Shown piece by piece: positions 1 through 6,524 of a stretch of 6,558 nucleotides of DNA. A model generated the notes under the pieces. The model searched no databases and was not told the origin of the DNA. It saw only the letters and a program-made list of their open reading frames with translations. Source of the DNA: an uncultured Alphaproteobacteria bacterium (GTDB lineage Bacteria > Pseudomonadota > Alphaproteobacteria > HIMB59 > GCA-002718135); the NCBI GenBank assembly GCA_902519435.1, contig CABYKC010000028.1, positions 1-6,558 on the forward strand, written 5' to 3'. How positions within the stretch are numbered: the first letter of the stretch is position 1; each line of letters begins with the position of its first letter. The translations under genes were made by a program, and so were the position numbers.

Positions 1-591
1 TAATTCATTTTTTTTCAATAACTTTAAACAATTATTAATATCTTTTAATTTAATATATTTTTTTAATTTATTTTTTAAATCTTTATTATTTATTTTTTTA
101 AACAAACTATCGAGAAAAAATGGTGCTGTTATTTCAATAACAATATTTTTAACCCCAATTTTTTTTAAAGTTTCATAAGCAAGATTAATAATTTCTACAT
201 CCGCCTTATAGCTTTCAGATCCAATAATCTCAGCACCAACTTGTTGAAATTGTCTTTCAGGTCTTAAAATTGTTCCCACTTTTCTAACAACTTCACCATA
301 GTAACATAATTTGAGAGGTCGTATTTTATTGGCTAACCTAGATGAAGCAATTCTAATTATTTGTGGAGTTATATCATTTCGAATACTTAATTGATCATTT
401 TTTTTATTTGTCTTTAAAGTTAGAGTATTACGATCTAAATTTTTGCTAAACTCAACTAGTGGAGTCTTAATTAAAGTAAAACCATTATCTCTAAAATAAT
501 TTATTATGCTATTTTTATATTTATGCTCTATAGATGCATCGAAATTTAAACTATCTTTAAAACCTGCAGGTACTAAAAATTTATTAACCAA
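1..591 (-). CDS. hisZ: HisZ, ATP phosphoribosyltransferase regulatory subunit (partial, C-terminus outside window)
   Basis: Reading the minus strand from 591 gives 197 open codons running off the left edge. HisZ is a catalytically inactive relative of histidyl-tRNA synthetase that joins short-form HisG to make the first enzyme of histidine biosynthesis and its histidine-feedback site, in the cytoplasm. Seen here: an N-terminal LVPAGFKD segment (about residues 6-13), SIRNDITPQIIRIASSRL (70-87), then RPLKLCYYGEVVR (91-103) and RPERQFQQVGAEIIG (111-124), matching the class II synthetase-like motif 2 region in its HisZ form. The ERPQ-type signature of true HisS is absent. The start is TTG at 591-589: an in-frame TAG lies at 603-601, and no ATG or GTG follows before the conserved N-terminus. 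AGGG at 602-599 is a plausible ribosome site 7 nt upstream. It overlaps the glmM end by 8 nt, suggesting coupled translation. HisZ is usually about 330-390 residues, so roughly half is missing. A short HisG should exist elsewhere. Confidence 0.85.
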   Translation of the reverse strand, partial: MVNKFLVPAGFKDSLNFDASIEHKYKNSIINYFRDNGFTLIKTPLVEFSKNLDRNTLTLKTNKKNDQLSIRNDITPQIIRIASSRLANKIRPLKLCYYGEVVRKVGTILRPERQFQQVGAEIIGSESYKADVEIINLAYETLKKIGVKNIVIEITAPFFLDSLFKKINNKDLKNKLKKYIKLKDINNCLKLLKKNEL

Positions 592-1939
592 GATAAGGCC
601 CTACTAATTCTTTTATTTCCAGAGATTTCTTTTTAACCTCAGTAATTTCTTGTCCTTCAACTAGTATTCTTACTAATGGCTCAGTTCCAGATAACCTAAC
701 AAGAGATCTTATTCTTTTATTGTTATACAATTTATTATTTTTTATTATTCCAAGAATTTTTAATAATTTACTATTCTTTGTTTTATACCTTAAGTTAATT
801 TTTTCCTGAGCAAAATTATTATATAAATCAAAGAGTTTACTTGCTTTATTTTTATTTGATATCAAAATTTCAGTAATTTTTAAAGCTGCTAAAATTCCAT
901 CACCTGTATTAGAATATTCCGACAGTATAATATGTCCTGATTGTTCACCGCCAATCATAGATTTTGATTTTTTCATTTGATTAATAACATTTATATCTCC
1001 AACAGACGTACGTTTGATTTTTAATTTTAATTTATTTGTAAGATATTTTTCTAATCCCATATTAGACATAACGGTTATAATCACATCATGTTGATTATAT
1101 TTTTTTTTTGGTTTTACATAAGTTTTACATAATAATCCTATAATTTTATCACCATCAACTTCTTTTCCTTTTTCATCTACAACTATTAACCTATCTCCAT
1201 CACCATCAAAGGCAAATCCAATATCAGCCTTTTCCTTTATGACTTTTTGTGAGAGTGTTTTAACATCAACTGCACCACAATTTTTATTAATATTTAATCC
1301 ATCTGGGTTATTATTAATTGCAATTATGTTATGTCCCAGTTCCCAAAATAAATTTGGAGCTATATTGTATGTAGCTCCATTCGCGCAATCTAATACAATT
1401 TTTAATTTTTTCTTTGATAATTTTTTGTTTAAAGTACCTTTTAAAAATTCTGAATACCTACCTGAAGCATCTTCTAATCTTTTTGCATTTCCAGATACAA
1501 ATGTGTTGTTTGTTACTTTATTATATTTTTTATTATTTAAAACTATATTTTCAACTTTTTGTTCTATTGATGAACTTAACTTTGTTCCAGTATTATCAAA
1601 AAATTTTAGTCCATTGTATTCGTATGTGTTGTGAGATGCTGTAATCATTACACCAATGTCAGCTCTTAAAGTTTTAATCATAAGTGGTACAGCCGGAGTT
1701 GGAAGTGGGCCAACTAAAATTACATTCATACCCATAGAAATGAATCCAGCTGTTACAAGTGGTTCGTATAGATAGCCCGATAATCTTGTATCTTTACAAA
1801 TAACAACTCTACTATTTTTAGATGCCTTATTTTTTAAAAGAAATGCCACTGTCTTTGAGATTTTGAGACAAGTTTCAGCTGAAAGAGGCTCTTCGTTAAC
1901 TAAGCACCGTATGCCATCGGTACCAAATATTTTAGACAT
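584..1939 (-). CDS. glmM: GlmM, phosphoglucosamine mutase
   Basis: Converts glucosamine-6-phosphate to glucosamine-1-phosphate, the step before GlmU on the way to UDP-GlcNAc for peptidoglycan and lipid A; cytoplasmic. The 451 residues match the family's usual 445-450. Visible parts: FGTDGIR start (5-11); phosphoserine loop TASHN with the catalytic Ser at 102, the same number as in E. coli GlmM; Mg-binding DGDGDR at 245-250; sugar-binding GEQSGH at 331-336; phosphate-binding RLSGTEPLVR at 415-424. All four domains of the alpha-D-phosphohexomutase fold are therefore present. Residue 12 is Cys where Gly is usual (DGIRG), and the active loop continues NTYEYNG rather than the common NPxxDNG; both sit in otherwise intact motifs. 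It starts 44 bp after ftsH with no strong Shine-Dalgarno sequence and ends overlapping hisZ. Identity as GlmM, not another hexomutase, rests on the N-terminal motif and the ftsH-glmM context. Confidence 0.96.
   Translation of the reverse strand: MSKIFGTDGIRCLVNEEPLSAETCLKISKTVAFLLKNKASKNSRVVICKDTRLSGYLYEPLVTAGFISMGMNVILVGPLPTPAVPLMIKTLRADIGVMITASHNTYEYNGLKFFDNTGTKLSSSIEQKVENIVLNNKKYNKVTNNTFVSGNAKRLEDASGRYSEFLKGTLNKKLSKKKLKIVLDCANGATYNIAPNLFWELGHNIIAINNNPDGLNINKNCGAVDVKTLSQKVIKEKADIGFAFDGDGDRLIVVDEKGKEVDGDKIIGLLCKTYVKPKKKYNQHDVIITVMSNMGLEKYLTNKLKLKIKRTSVGDINVINQMKKSKSMIGGEQSGHIILSEYSNTGDGILAALKITEILISNKNKASKLFDLYNNFAQEKINLRYKTKNSKLLKILGIIKNNKLYNNKRIRSLVRLSGTEPLVRILVEGQEITEVKKKSLEIKELVGPYLG
599..602 (-). 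promoter_or_regulatory. Ribosome binding site of hisZ inside the end of glmM
   Basis: The minus strand reads AGGG, followed by 7 nt and then TTG at 591. The site lies within the last codons of glmM. With the in-frame TAG at 603-601 directly before it, this supports TTG as the hisZ start. The motif is short, so confidence is moderate. Confidence 0.5.
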
Positions 1940-1983
1940 TTATGTCTTTTATTGAAAAAAATAAATAAAGTGAAGTAATTAAA

Positions 1984-3885
1984 TTAGTTTGCTGGTGCAG
2001 GAGCTGATCCACCTGTTTTTGGAACAGAGGTAGCAGGTTTTTTTGGTGTATTTATATCATTATCAAAATCATCACGATTTGGCTTTATACCTTTTATTAA
2101 ATCTTTAATTTCATCACCCGATAATGTTTCATACTCTAAAAGACCCTTAGCAACTATATGCAGTTCTTCAATATTGTCTTGAAGAATTTTTCTACAATTA
2201 TTTTCAGCTTCTTCTGCAAGAGACCTAACCTCTTCATCAATTAATTTTGCTGTAGAGTCGGACAAATTTTTTGATTGTGCAACAGAATGCCCAAGGAAAA
2301 CCTCCTCACTGTCACTGTTATATCTCAGACGACCTAATTTTTCGCTCATTCCCCATTCAGTGATCATTTTTTTTGATAGATTTGTCACCATTTGTATATC
2401 GCTTGCTGCACCATTTGTTATTTTATCTTTACCAAAGATCATTTCTTCTGCAATTCTTCCTCCGGTAGCTATTAATAAATGCGCTTTCATTTGATCTTTT
2501 CTCATAGAGAGCTGATCTTTTTCTGGGAGTCTCATGACCATACCTAAAGCTCTGCCTCTCGGAATTATAGTTGCTTTATGAATTGGATCAGAGGCTGGTG
2601 AGTGAAGAGTTGCTACTGCATGACCAGCTTCATGATAAGCTGTAAGTTTCTTTTCATCTTCTGACATGACCATTGATCTTTTTTCAGCACCCATCATGAC
2701 TTTATCTTTAGCACTTTCAAAATCCTCAAGAGTAACCATTCTTTTATTTTTTCTTGCCGCTAATAATGCTGCTTCATTAACTAAATTTGCTAAATCAGCT
2801 CCAGAAAAACCTGGTGTTCCCCTTGCAATAATTTTTGAGTCAAATTTAGGCGAAACTTTAATTTTTTTAATATGAACTTTAAGTATTTTATCTCTTCCCA
2901 TTACATCAGGGTTATTAACTGTTATTTGACGGTCAAATCTTCCTGGTCTAAGCAATGCTGGATCAAGAACGTCTGGTCTATTTGTTGCAGCAATAATAAT
3001 CACACCTGCATTCGCTTCAAACCCATCCATTTCCACAAGAAGCTGATTAAGAGTTTGTTCTCTTTCGTCATTTCCACCACCAAGACCAGCACCACGGTGT
3101 CTTCCAACAGCATCAATTTCATCGATAAAAACTATACAAGGTGCATTTTTTTTACCTTGTTCAAACATATCTCTAACTCTACTAGCTCCGACACCTACAA
3201 ACATTTCAACAAAATCTGATCCTGAAATAGAAAAGAAAGGGACATTTGCTTCACCTGCAATTGCTCTTGCAAGTAAAGTTTTTCCAGTACCCGGAGGACC
3301 TACTAGAAGTGCACCTCTTGGAATCTTACCCCCTAATCTGGAAAACTTTGAAGGATCTTTCAAAAATTCAACAACTTCTTCTAGTTCTTGTTTAGCTTCA
3401 TCAATACCTGCTACATCGTCAAAAGTAACTTTACCAACTGCTTCATTTAATAATTTAGCTTTAGATTTACCAAAGCCCATTGCTTTTCCGCCACCGCCTT
3501 GCATCTGGCGCATAAAGAAAATCCAAACTCCAATTAATAGGAGCATTGGAAACCACGACAGCAATACACTTAAAAGTGGATGCATTGATCTTTCAGAGGG
3601 CTCCGCAGTAATTTTCACGCCACTTTCATTTAATTTATCTACCAAATTAGGATAATTTGGGACATATGTGCTAAATGATCGTCCGTCGTTTAGAAATCCT
3701 GTAACGTTGCTACCATTTATATTAACTTCAGAAACATTTCCGCTTTCTGTTGCAGCAATGAAATCAGAAAAGGATATTTTTGAGGTATTTCTATTGTTAG
3801 AACTTCCTTGGAAAAGATTGAAAAGCAAAATTAATAGCAGTCCAATTATAATCCATAATACAACGTTTTTACTTATATTTTTCAT
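1984..3885 (-). CDS. ftsH: FtsH, ATP-dependent membrane zinc metalloprotease
   Basis: Hexameric AAA+ protease of the inner membrane that degrades misassembled membrane proteins and selected cytosolic regulators; in E. coli these include LpxC and sigma-32. At 633 residues it is full length (E. coli 644). Layout: first membrane helix about 7-25; periplasmic region about 26-104; second helix about 105-125; Gly-rich linker 130-133; AAA+ module with Walker A GPPGTGKT (196-203), pore loop FVGVG (229-233), Walker B FIDEID (253-258) and second region of homology with arginine fingers R313 and R316; protease domain with zinc motif HEAGH (418-422) and likely third ligand D496 in NGAASDIQ. The tail (about 605-633) is polar, then Pro/Ala/Gly-rich, probably flexible. 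Codons and residues look less AT-driven than in tilS or hisZ, as expected for strong constraint. It lies 51 bp after tilS. No hflK/hflC is in view. Confidence 0.98.
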   Translation of the reverse strand: MKNISKNVVLWIIIGLLLILLFNLFQGSSNNRNTSKISFSDFIAATESGNVSEVNINGSNVTGFLNDGRSFSTYVPNYPNLVDKLNESGVKITAEPSERSMHPLLSVLLSWFPMLLLIGVWIFFMRQMQGGGGKAMGFGKSKAKLLNEAVGKVTFDDVAGIDEAKQELEEVVEFLKDPSKFSRLGGKIPRGALLVGPPGTGKTLLARAIAGEANVPFFSISGSDFVEMFVGVGASRVRDMFEQGKKNAPCIVFIDEIDAVGRHRGAGLGGGNDEREQTLNQLLVEMDGFEANAGVIIIAATNRPDVLDPALLRPGRFDRQITVNNPDVMGRDKILKVHIKKIKVSPKFDSKIIARGTPGFSGADLANLVNEAALLAARKNKRMVTLEDFESAKDKVMMGAEKRSMVMSEDEKKLTAYHEAGHAVATLHSPASDPIHKATIIPRGRALGMVMRLPEKDQLSMRKDQMKAHLLIATGGRIAEEMIFGKDKITNGAASDIQMVTNLSKKMITEWGMSEKLGRLRYNSDSEEVFLGHSVAQSKNLSDSTAKLIDEEVRSLAEEAENNCRKILQDNIEELHIVAKGLLEYETLSGDEIKDLIKGIKPNRDDFDNDINTPKKPATSVPKTGGSAPAPAN

Positions 3886-3936
3886 TTAAATAATACATAG
3901 GAATTTATTATAAAAACACAATAGTTTTATAGAAAA
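3886..3936 (-). promoter_or_regulatory. tilS-ftsH gap with a possible -10 element
   Basis: This 51-bp AT-rich gap contains a perfect TATAAT on the minus strand at 3912-3907, 21 nt before the ftsH ATG. No convincing -35 hexamer stands 16-18 nt upstream, and no Shine-Dalgarno sequence precedes ATG. It could give ftsH its own short-leader transcript in addition to readthrough from tilS, but TATAAT arises easily by chance in DNA this AT-rich. Confidence 0.3.
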
Positions 3937-4908
3937 TTAAACAGATTTTCTTGAAAATGTAAGAAAATCATCATTTTTTTCAACAACCATACCTTTGACA
4001 TTAAAAATATTAAAATTTAATTTCTTCATTTCACTTATTAAGATTTTAGTTTTTTTCGATCGAGGAGCTTTAGATTGATAAAATAAAAACTGATATATTC
4101 TTCGTATAATATTTTCAGAAGTGATTTCATTTAAATTTTTTATATTTTGAAGGCTAACAACAATTTTTTTTCTGTCAACGTGAACAATATTTTGAATAAG
4201 TATCTCAAATATCATTTGAATAAAATATGGTGAATAAAATAATATATTCTCAAAATCTTTATTTATTTCTTTAATTGTTTTTTTGTTAGATTTTTTAAGA
4301 AAATTTCTTATTGTAGGACGAGTAAAATCTAAATTAAAATTTGATGGATCATTGATATATTCTATTTTATTTTTTTTATTGTAATCTAATAACATTTCTT
4401 TGGAGAAATTTAAAAGTGGCCTGATTATAATGACTCTGTTGTAGAATGACAGTTCAGACATTGATTTTAAACCATAAAAATCACTACCAGCGATTTTTCT
4501 ATTCAAAAAAGTTTCTAAATTATCATCTTTGTGATGAGCAATAAATAGATGCAAAGTATTATTTTTATTACAATAATTTGTAAGTAAATTATAACGATTA
4601 TATCGAGCCTCATTCATACTTTTCTTACTCACTTTATCTTTGTTTACAGTTAGAATTTGAGAGTTAATGTTGTTTTTACCCAAGTAGGTAGAAATAAACT
4701 TAGCTTCCTCTTTAGAATTTTTTCTAATATGATGATCTACGATTAAAGCTATCAATTTCCCTTTTTTGTATTTTATAAAAGCATTTACAAGGAATAATAA
4801 TGACATACTATCTGGACCGCCAGAAACTGCAACAGCGACAGAAGGATTTTTTTCAAAAGTATATTTTTTTTCTATGTTTTTAATGAATTCTTTATTTGTG
4901 AAGTTCAT
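3937..4908 (-). CDS. tilS: TilS, tRNA(Ile)-lysidine synthase (short form)
   Basis: Attaches lysine to C34 of the CAU-anticodon tRNA-Ile using ATP, changing it from Met/AUG to Ile/AUA decoding; essential and cytoplasmic. Seen: the PP-loop ATP site SGGPDS at 29-34, VDHHIRKNS at 57-65, ARYNRY at 101-106, the family signature HHKDDNLET at 125-133, RPLL at 163-166, and the DPSN...TRPTIRNFL stretch at 187-204. After about 215 come helical, Lys/Asn/Ile-rich sequences that fit the middle substrate-binding domain only loosely. At 323 residues it is much shorter than E. coli TilS (about 430) and near the Aquifex form (about 317), so the last C-terminal domain appears absent or very reduced. The ATG overlaps the cpoB stop (ATGA, 4908-4905) and has no Shine-Dalgarno sequence, so translation is probably coupled. 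Catalytic identity is firm; the C-terminal assignment is inference. Confidence 0.95.
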   Translation of the reverse strand: MNFTNKEFIKNIEKKYTFEKNPSVAVAVSGGPDSMSLLFLVNAFIKYKKGKLIALIVDHHIRKNSKEEAKFISTYLGKNNINSQILTVNKDKVSKKSMNEARYNRYNLLTNYCNKNNTLHLFIAHHKDDNLETFLNRKIAGSDFYGLKSMSELSFYNRVIIIRPLLNFSKEMLLDYNKKNKIEYINDPSNFNLDFTRPTIRNFLKKSNKKTIKEINKDFENILFYSPYFIQMIFEILIQNIVHVDRKKIVVSLQNIKNLNEITSENIIRRIYQFLFYQSKAPRSKKTKILISEMKKLNFNIFNVKGMVVEKNDDFLTFSRKSV

Positions 4909-5822
4909 TCATTATTTTCTAAACAATTATACTCAACAATTTGTTTTTTGGTTTGAGGAATTATTTTATTTTTTGGAAAATCAATAATTAATTTTTCCAT
5001 AGTTTTACAAGCCTCAGTAGTTTTTTCCACTTGGTATAATGACTGAGAAAGTTTGAAAAGCATTTCTGCAGCTTTAATACTATCTGGAAATTTTTGGAAA
5101 CCTTCTGCAAATATAAGTGCTGCTTCTCTATAATTTTTTTCTAGAATATATAATTCTCCAAGCCAATAATGTGCTGAACCTGATAGTTGGTTATCAGGAT
5201 TGTCTGAAATAAACTGTTCGAATGAAGTTTTGGCATCCTGCCATTTTTTATCTCTGATATTATCAAATGCTTCTTGGAATTGATCTTCAGGTGATAAGAC
5301 CACTCCTTTTTCATTAGAATTTACTTCCTGATCTTCAGATATAACTTCTTCATTTGTATCATTTGTGTTTTTAGAAATTTTTAATGTTCCAAGTGTATTT
5401 TCACTTTTATTATCACTTAAAGTATTGCTTTTAACTTCAGAACTATCTTGTGAAGCTTCATCAGTATTTACCTCAACATTATTTAAAGGAAGTGATTGTA
5501 AATTATTAATAACTAATTCTAAATTTTCTAACTTATTAAAGATATCGTCTAATTGAAAATACAATTCTTCTAAATTAGAAGTTAAATTTTTTATATCATT
5601 TTCAATATCATATATTCGCAAATCGATAGCAGAGAGATTTTTAACGAAATCATTATTTGTTCCATTTGATTGATTTGGTGAATTTGAAAATACTTCTTTA
5701 GAAAGATCTGAAACTTCTCTTTGTAATCTTTCTAATTGTTGCGAGATTGTAAGATCACTTTCATTAGAAAAAGAATAGCCTGAAAAAAATAAAATTAAAA
5801 ATATGAGTATGTATTTAAACAT
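4905..5822 (-). CDS. cpoB: CpoB (YbgF), Tol-Pal-associated periplasmic coiled-coil/TPR protein
   Basis: Periplasmic partner of TolA that in E. coli coordinates outer-membrane constriction with peptidoglycan synthesis at the septum. The 305 residues show: signal peptide 1-19, hydrophobic core YILIFLILFF, likely cleaved after SFS; a first heptad-like helix about 24-46 and a second about 62-108, fitting the N-terminal trimerisation coiled coil but interrupted by an Asn/Ser-rich break at 47-58; an acidic, Ser/Thr/Asn-rich linker about 112-176; and TPR-like repeats from about 178, including QFQEAFDNIRDKKWQDA, SAHYWLGELYILEKNYREAA and AAEMLFKLSQSLYQVEKTTEA, the C-terminal YbgF-type domain. The only Cys apart from those in the TPR end is not lipobox-placed, so it is soluble. 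The ATG lacks a Shine-Dalgarno sequence, and an intrinsic terminator sits between it and pal. The stop overlaps the tilS start. The N-terminal half would be hard to identify alone; the TPR part plus position make the call. Confidence 0.9.
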   Translation of the reverse strand: MFKYILIFLILFFSGYSFSNESDLTISQQLERLQREVSDLSKEVFSNSPNQSNGTNNDFVKNLSAIDLRIYDIENDIKNLTSNLEELYFQLDDIFNKLENLELVINNLQSLPLNNVEVNTDEASQDSSEVKSNTLSDNKSENTLGTLKISKNTNDTNEEVISEDQEVNSNEKGVVLSPEDQFQEAFDNIRDKKWQDAKTSFEQFISDNPDNQLSGSAHYWLGELYILEKNYREAALIFAEGFQKFPDSIKAAEMLFKLSQSLYQVEKTTEACKTMEKLIIDFPKNKIIPQTKKQIVEYNCLENNE

Positions 5823-5828
5823 TAAAGG

Positions 5829-5834
5829 ATTTTA
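5829..5834 (-). promoter_or_regulatory. Candidate -10 element of cpoB
   Basis: The minus strand reads TAAAAT, ending 6 nt before the cpoB ATG at 5822. If used, transcription would begin at or next to the ATG and give a leaderless mRNA, which would fit the absence of a Shine-Dalgarno sequence. No good -35 hexamer is seen at 16-18 nt spacing, because that position falls at the foot of the terminator hairpin. Chance occurrence is quite possible in this AT-rich gap. Confidence 0.25.
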
Positions 5835-5849
5835 ATTTCTAATTGAGAT

Positions 5850-5880
5850 AAAAATGTGGCGCTATATTTCTATAGCGCCA
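5850..5880 (-). terminator. Intrinsic terminator after pal
   Basis: On the minus strand, TGGCGCTATA (5880-5871) and TATAGCGCCA (5866-5857) form a perfect 10-bp stem around a GAAA loop. A run of five T (5854-5850) follows two bases after the stem. It begins 20 nt past the pal stop. The plus strand has no T run after the stem, so it acts leftward only. It should end most pal transcripts, or attenuate readthrough and protect the pal mRNA 3' end, before cpoB. Confidence 0.85.
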
Positions 5881-5899
5881 AAGTATTAAGGAAAGTATA

Positions 5900-6421
5900 T
5901 TAGTTAACTAAAGTTACTGATCTTCTGTTTTGAGCCCATGCTCCATCATTTGATCCGACAACAGCAGGTCTTTCTTTACCATAACTAATAGTTGAAACCC
6001 TGTCAGGATTTATTCCTAATCCTATGAGATAATTTTTTACAGCCTGAGCTCTTTTTTCACCAAGAGCTAGGTTGTACTCCCTAGTTCCTCTTTCATCACA
6101 GTGTCCTTCAATTGTTACAGAAACATCACTATTCTGCTTAAGCCATGCAACTTGGTCTTGAAGTAACTCCAAAGCGTCTGAGTCTAAATCTGAACTATCA
6201 TATCCAAAAAATACTCTATCACCAACATTAACAATTAAATCTTCTTGTGATCCAGAAACTATTCCACTTCCTGAAGTTTCCGTAATAGTTCCTTCAGAAG
6301 AAACATCACTTCCTGAACTACTTGATCCCGAACCTGAAGAGTCAGCTGAGTCTTTTGGTGTTGTTGCACAAGCTGCAACAAATAAAACCATAAATATAGA
6401 GATAAAAAACTTGTAAAACAT
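5900..6421 (-). CDS. pal: Pal, peptidoglycan-associated outer-membrane lipoprotein
   Basis: Outer-membrane lipoprotein that binds peptidoglycan and TolB, linking the outer membrane to the wall and to the TolQRA motor during cell division. The 173 residues match the family. Seen: a lipoprotein signal peptide with lipobox VAAC and lipidated Cys18; a Ser/Gly-rich low-complexity tether about 24-58, replacing the Ala-rich linker of many relatives; and an OmpA-like domain about 62-172 with RVFFGYDSSDL (69-79), the peptidoglycan-binding GHCDERGTREYN (106-117), RAQAVKNYLIGLGI (124-137), ISYGKERP (145-152) and the terminal NRRSV (165-169). The ATG is supported by AAGGGAG 9 nt upstream and by the signal peptide. 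tolB ends 101 bp upstream, and a strong terminator follows, so pal probably has its own abundant short transcript besides any tolB-pal message. Confidence 0.97.
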   Translation of the reverse strand: MFYKFFISIFMVLFVAACATTPKDSADSSGSGSSSSGSDVSSEGTITETSGSGIVSGSQEDLIVNVGDRVFFGYDSSDLDSDALELLQDQVAWLKQNSDVSVTIEGHCDERGTREYNLALGEKRAQAVKNYLIGLGINPDRVSTISYGKERPAVVGSNDGAWAQNRRSVTLVN

Positions 6422-6430
6422 AAATAATTG

Positions 6431-6437
6431 CTCCCTT
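6431..6437 (-). promoter_or_regulatory. Strong Shine-Dalgarno sequence of pal
   Basis: The minus strand reads AAGGGAG, 9 nt before the ATG. It is the clearest ribosome site in the window; cpoB, tilS, ftsH and glmM have none of comparable strength. This fits high translation of an abundant structural lipoprotein. Confidence 0.75.
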
Positions 6438-6460
6438 AATACTTTGAGTAGATATACTAA

Positions 6461-6491
6461 ATTATAATGAATTCCTTAACATTTTTTTCAA
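6461..6491 (-). promoter_or_regulatory. Candidate promoter of pal
   Basis: On the minus strand, TTGAAA (6491-6486) and a perfect TATAAT (6466-6461) are separated by 19 bp. The hexamers are near the sigma-70 consensus but the spacing is longer than the usual 17. Transcription would start near 6454, leaving a leader of about 32 nt carrying the pal Shine-Dalgarno sequence. A promoter here fits the pal-specific terminator downstream. AT-richness raises the chance of a coincidental match. Confidence 0.45.
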
Positions 6492-6524
6492 AATTTCGTA
6501 TATTTTTTTGTATTATAATGAATT
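6461..6524. repeat. Two copies of a 13-nt direct repeat in the tolB-pal gap
   Basis: The sequence ATTATAATGAATT (plus strand) occurs exactly at 6461-6473 and 6512-6524, 51 bp apart start to start. Each copy contains the palindrome ATTATAAT, hence a TATAAT on the minus strand; the left copy supplies the candidate pal -10 and the right copy overlaps the tolB stop codon. It could be a local duplication, a pair of regulator sites or coincidence. The surrounding gap (6422-6522) holds no gene. Confidence 0.6.

Noticed and set aside
1..591. Identification of the left-edge gene as histidyl-tRNA synthetase
   Set aside because: The motif 2 region reads RPERQFQQVGAEIIG with an RPLKLCYYGEVVR lead-in, the HisZ pattern, and lacks the HisS-type ERPQ signature.
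1239..1644. Two overlapping plus-strand open frames of 131 and 76 codons
   Set aside because: They lie wholly inside glmM in antisense, where the real frame has all catalytic motifs; their Phe/Leu-rich products are the complement of Lys/Asn-rich coding.
1940..1983. Possible folP or small RNA between ftsH and glmM
   Set aside because: Some Proteobacteria have folP here, but the gap is only 44 bp, AT-rich and without a stable hairpin, so nothing is present.
2666..3219. Plus-strand frames of 69 and 115 codons
   Set aside because: Antisense shadows of the AAA+ domain of ftsH, with no recognisable protein features.
3668..3889. Plus-strand frame of 73 codons with a hydrophobic end
   Set aside because: It mirrors the first membrane helix and periplasmic region of FtsH on the other strand.
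4766..4987. Plus-strand frame of 73 codons across the cpoB-tilS junction
   Set aside because: Antisense to two well-supported genes and without its own start signals.
5365..5556. Plus-strand frame of 63 codons
   Set aside because: Antisense to the low-complexity linker and coiled coil of cpoB; no independent support.
6512..6517. Second TATAAT, at the tolB stop, as another promoter
   Set aside because: No -35-like hexamer at a workable distance upstream in the visible TolB end; kept only as part of the repeat.
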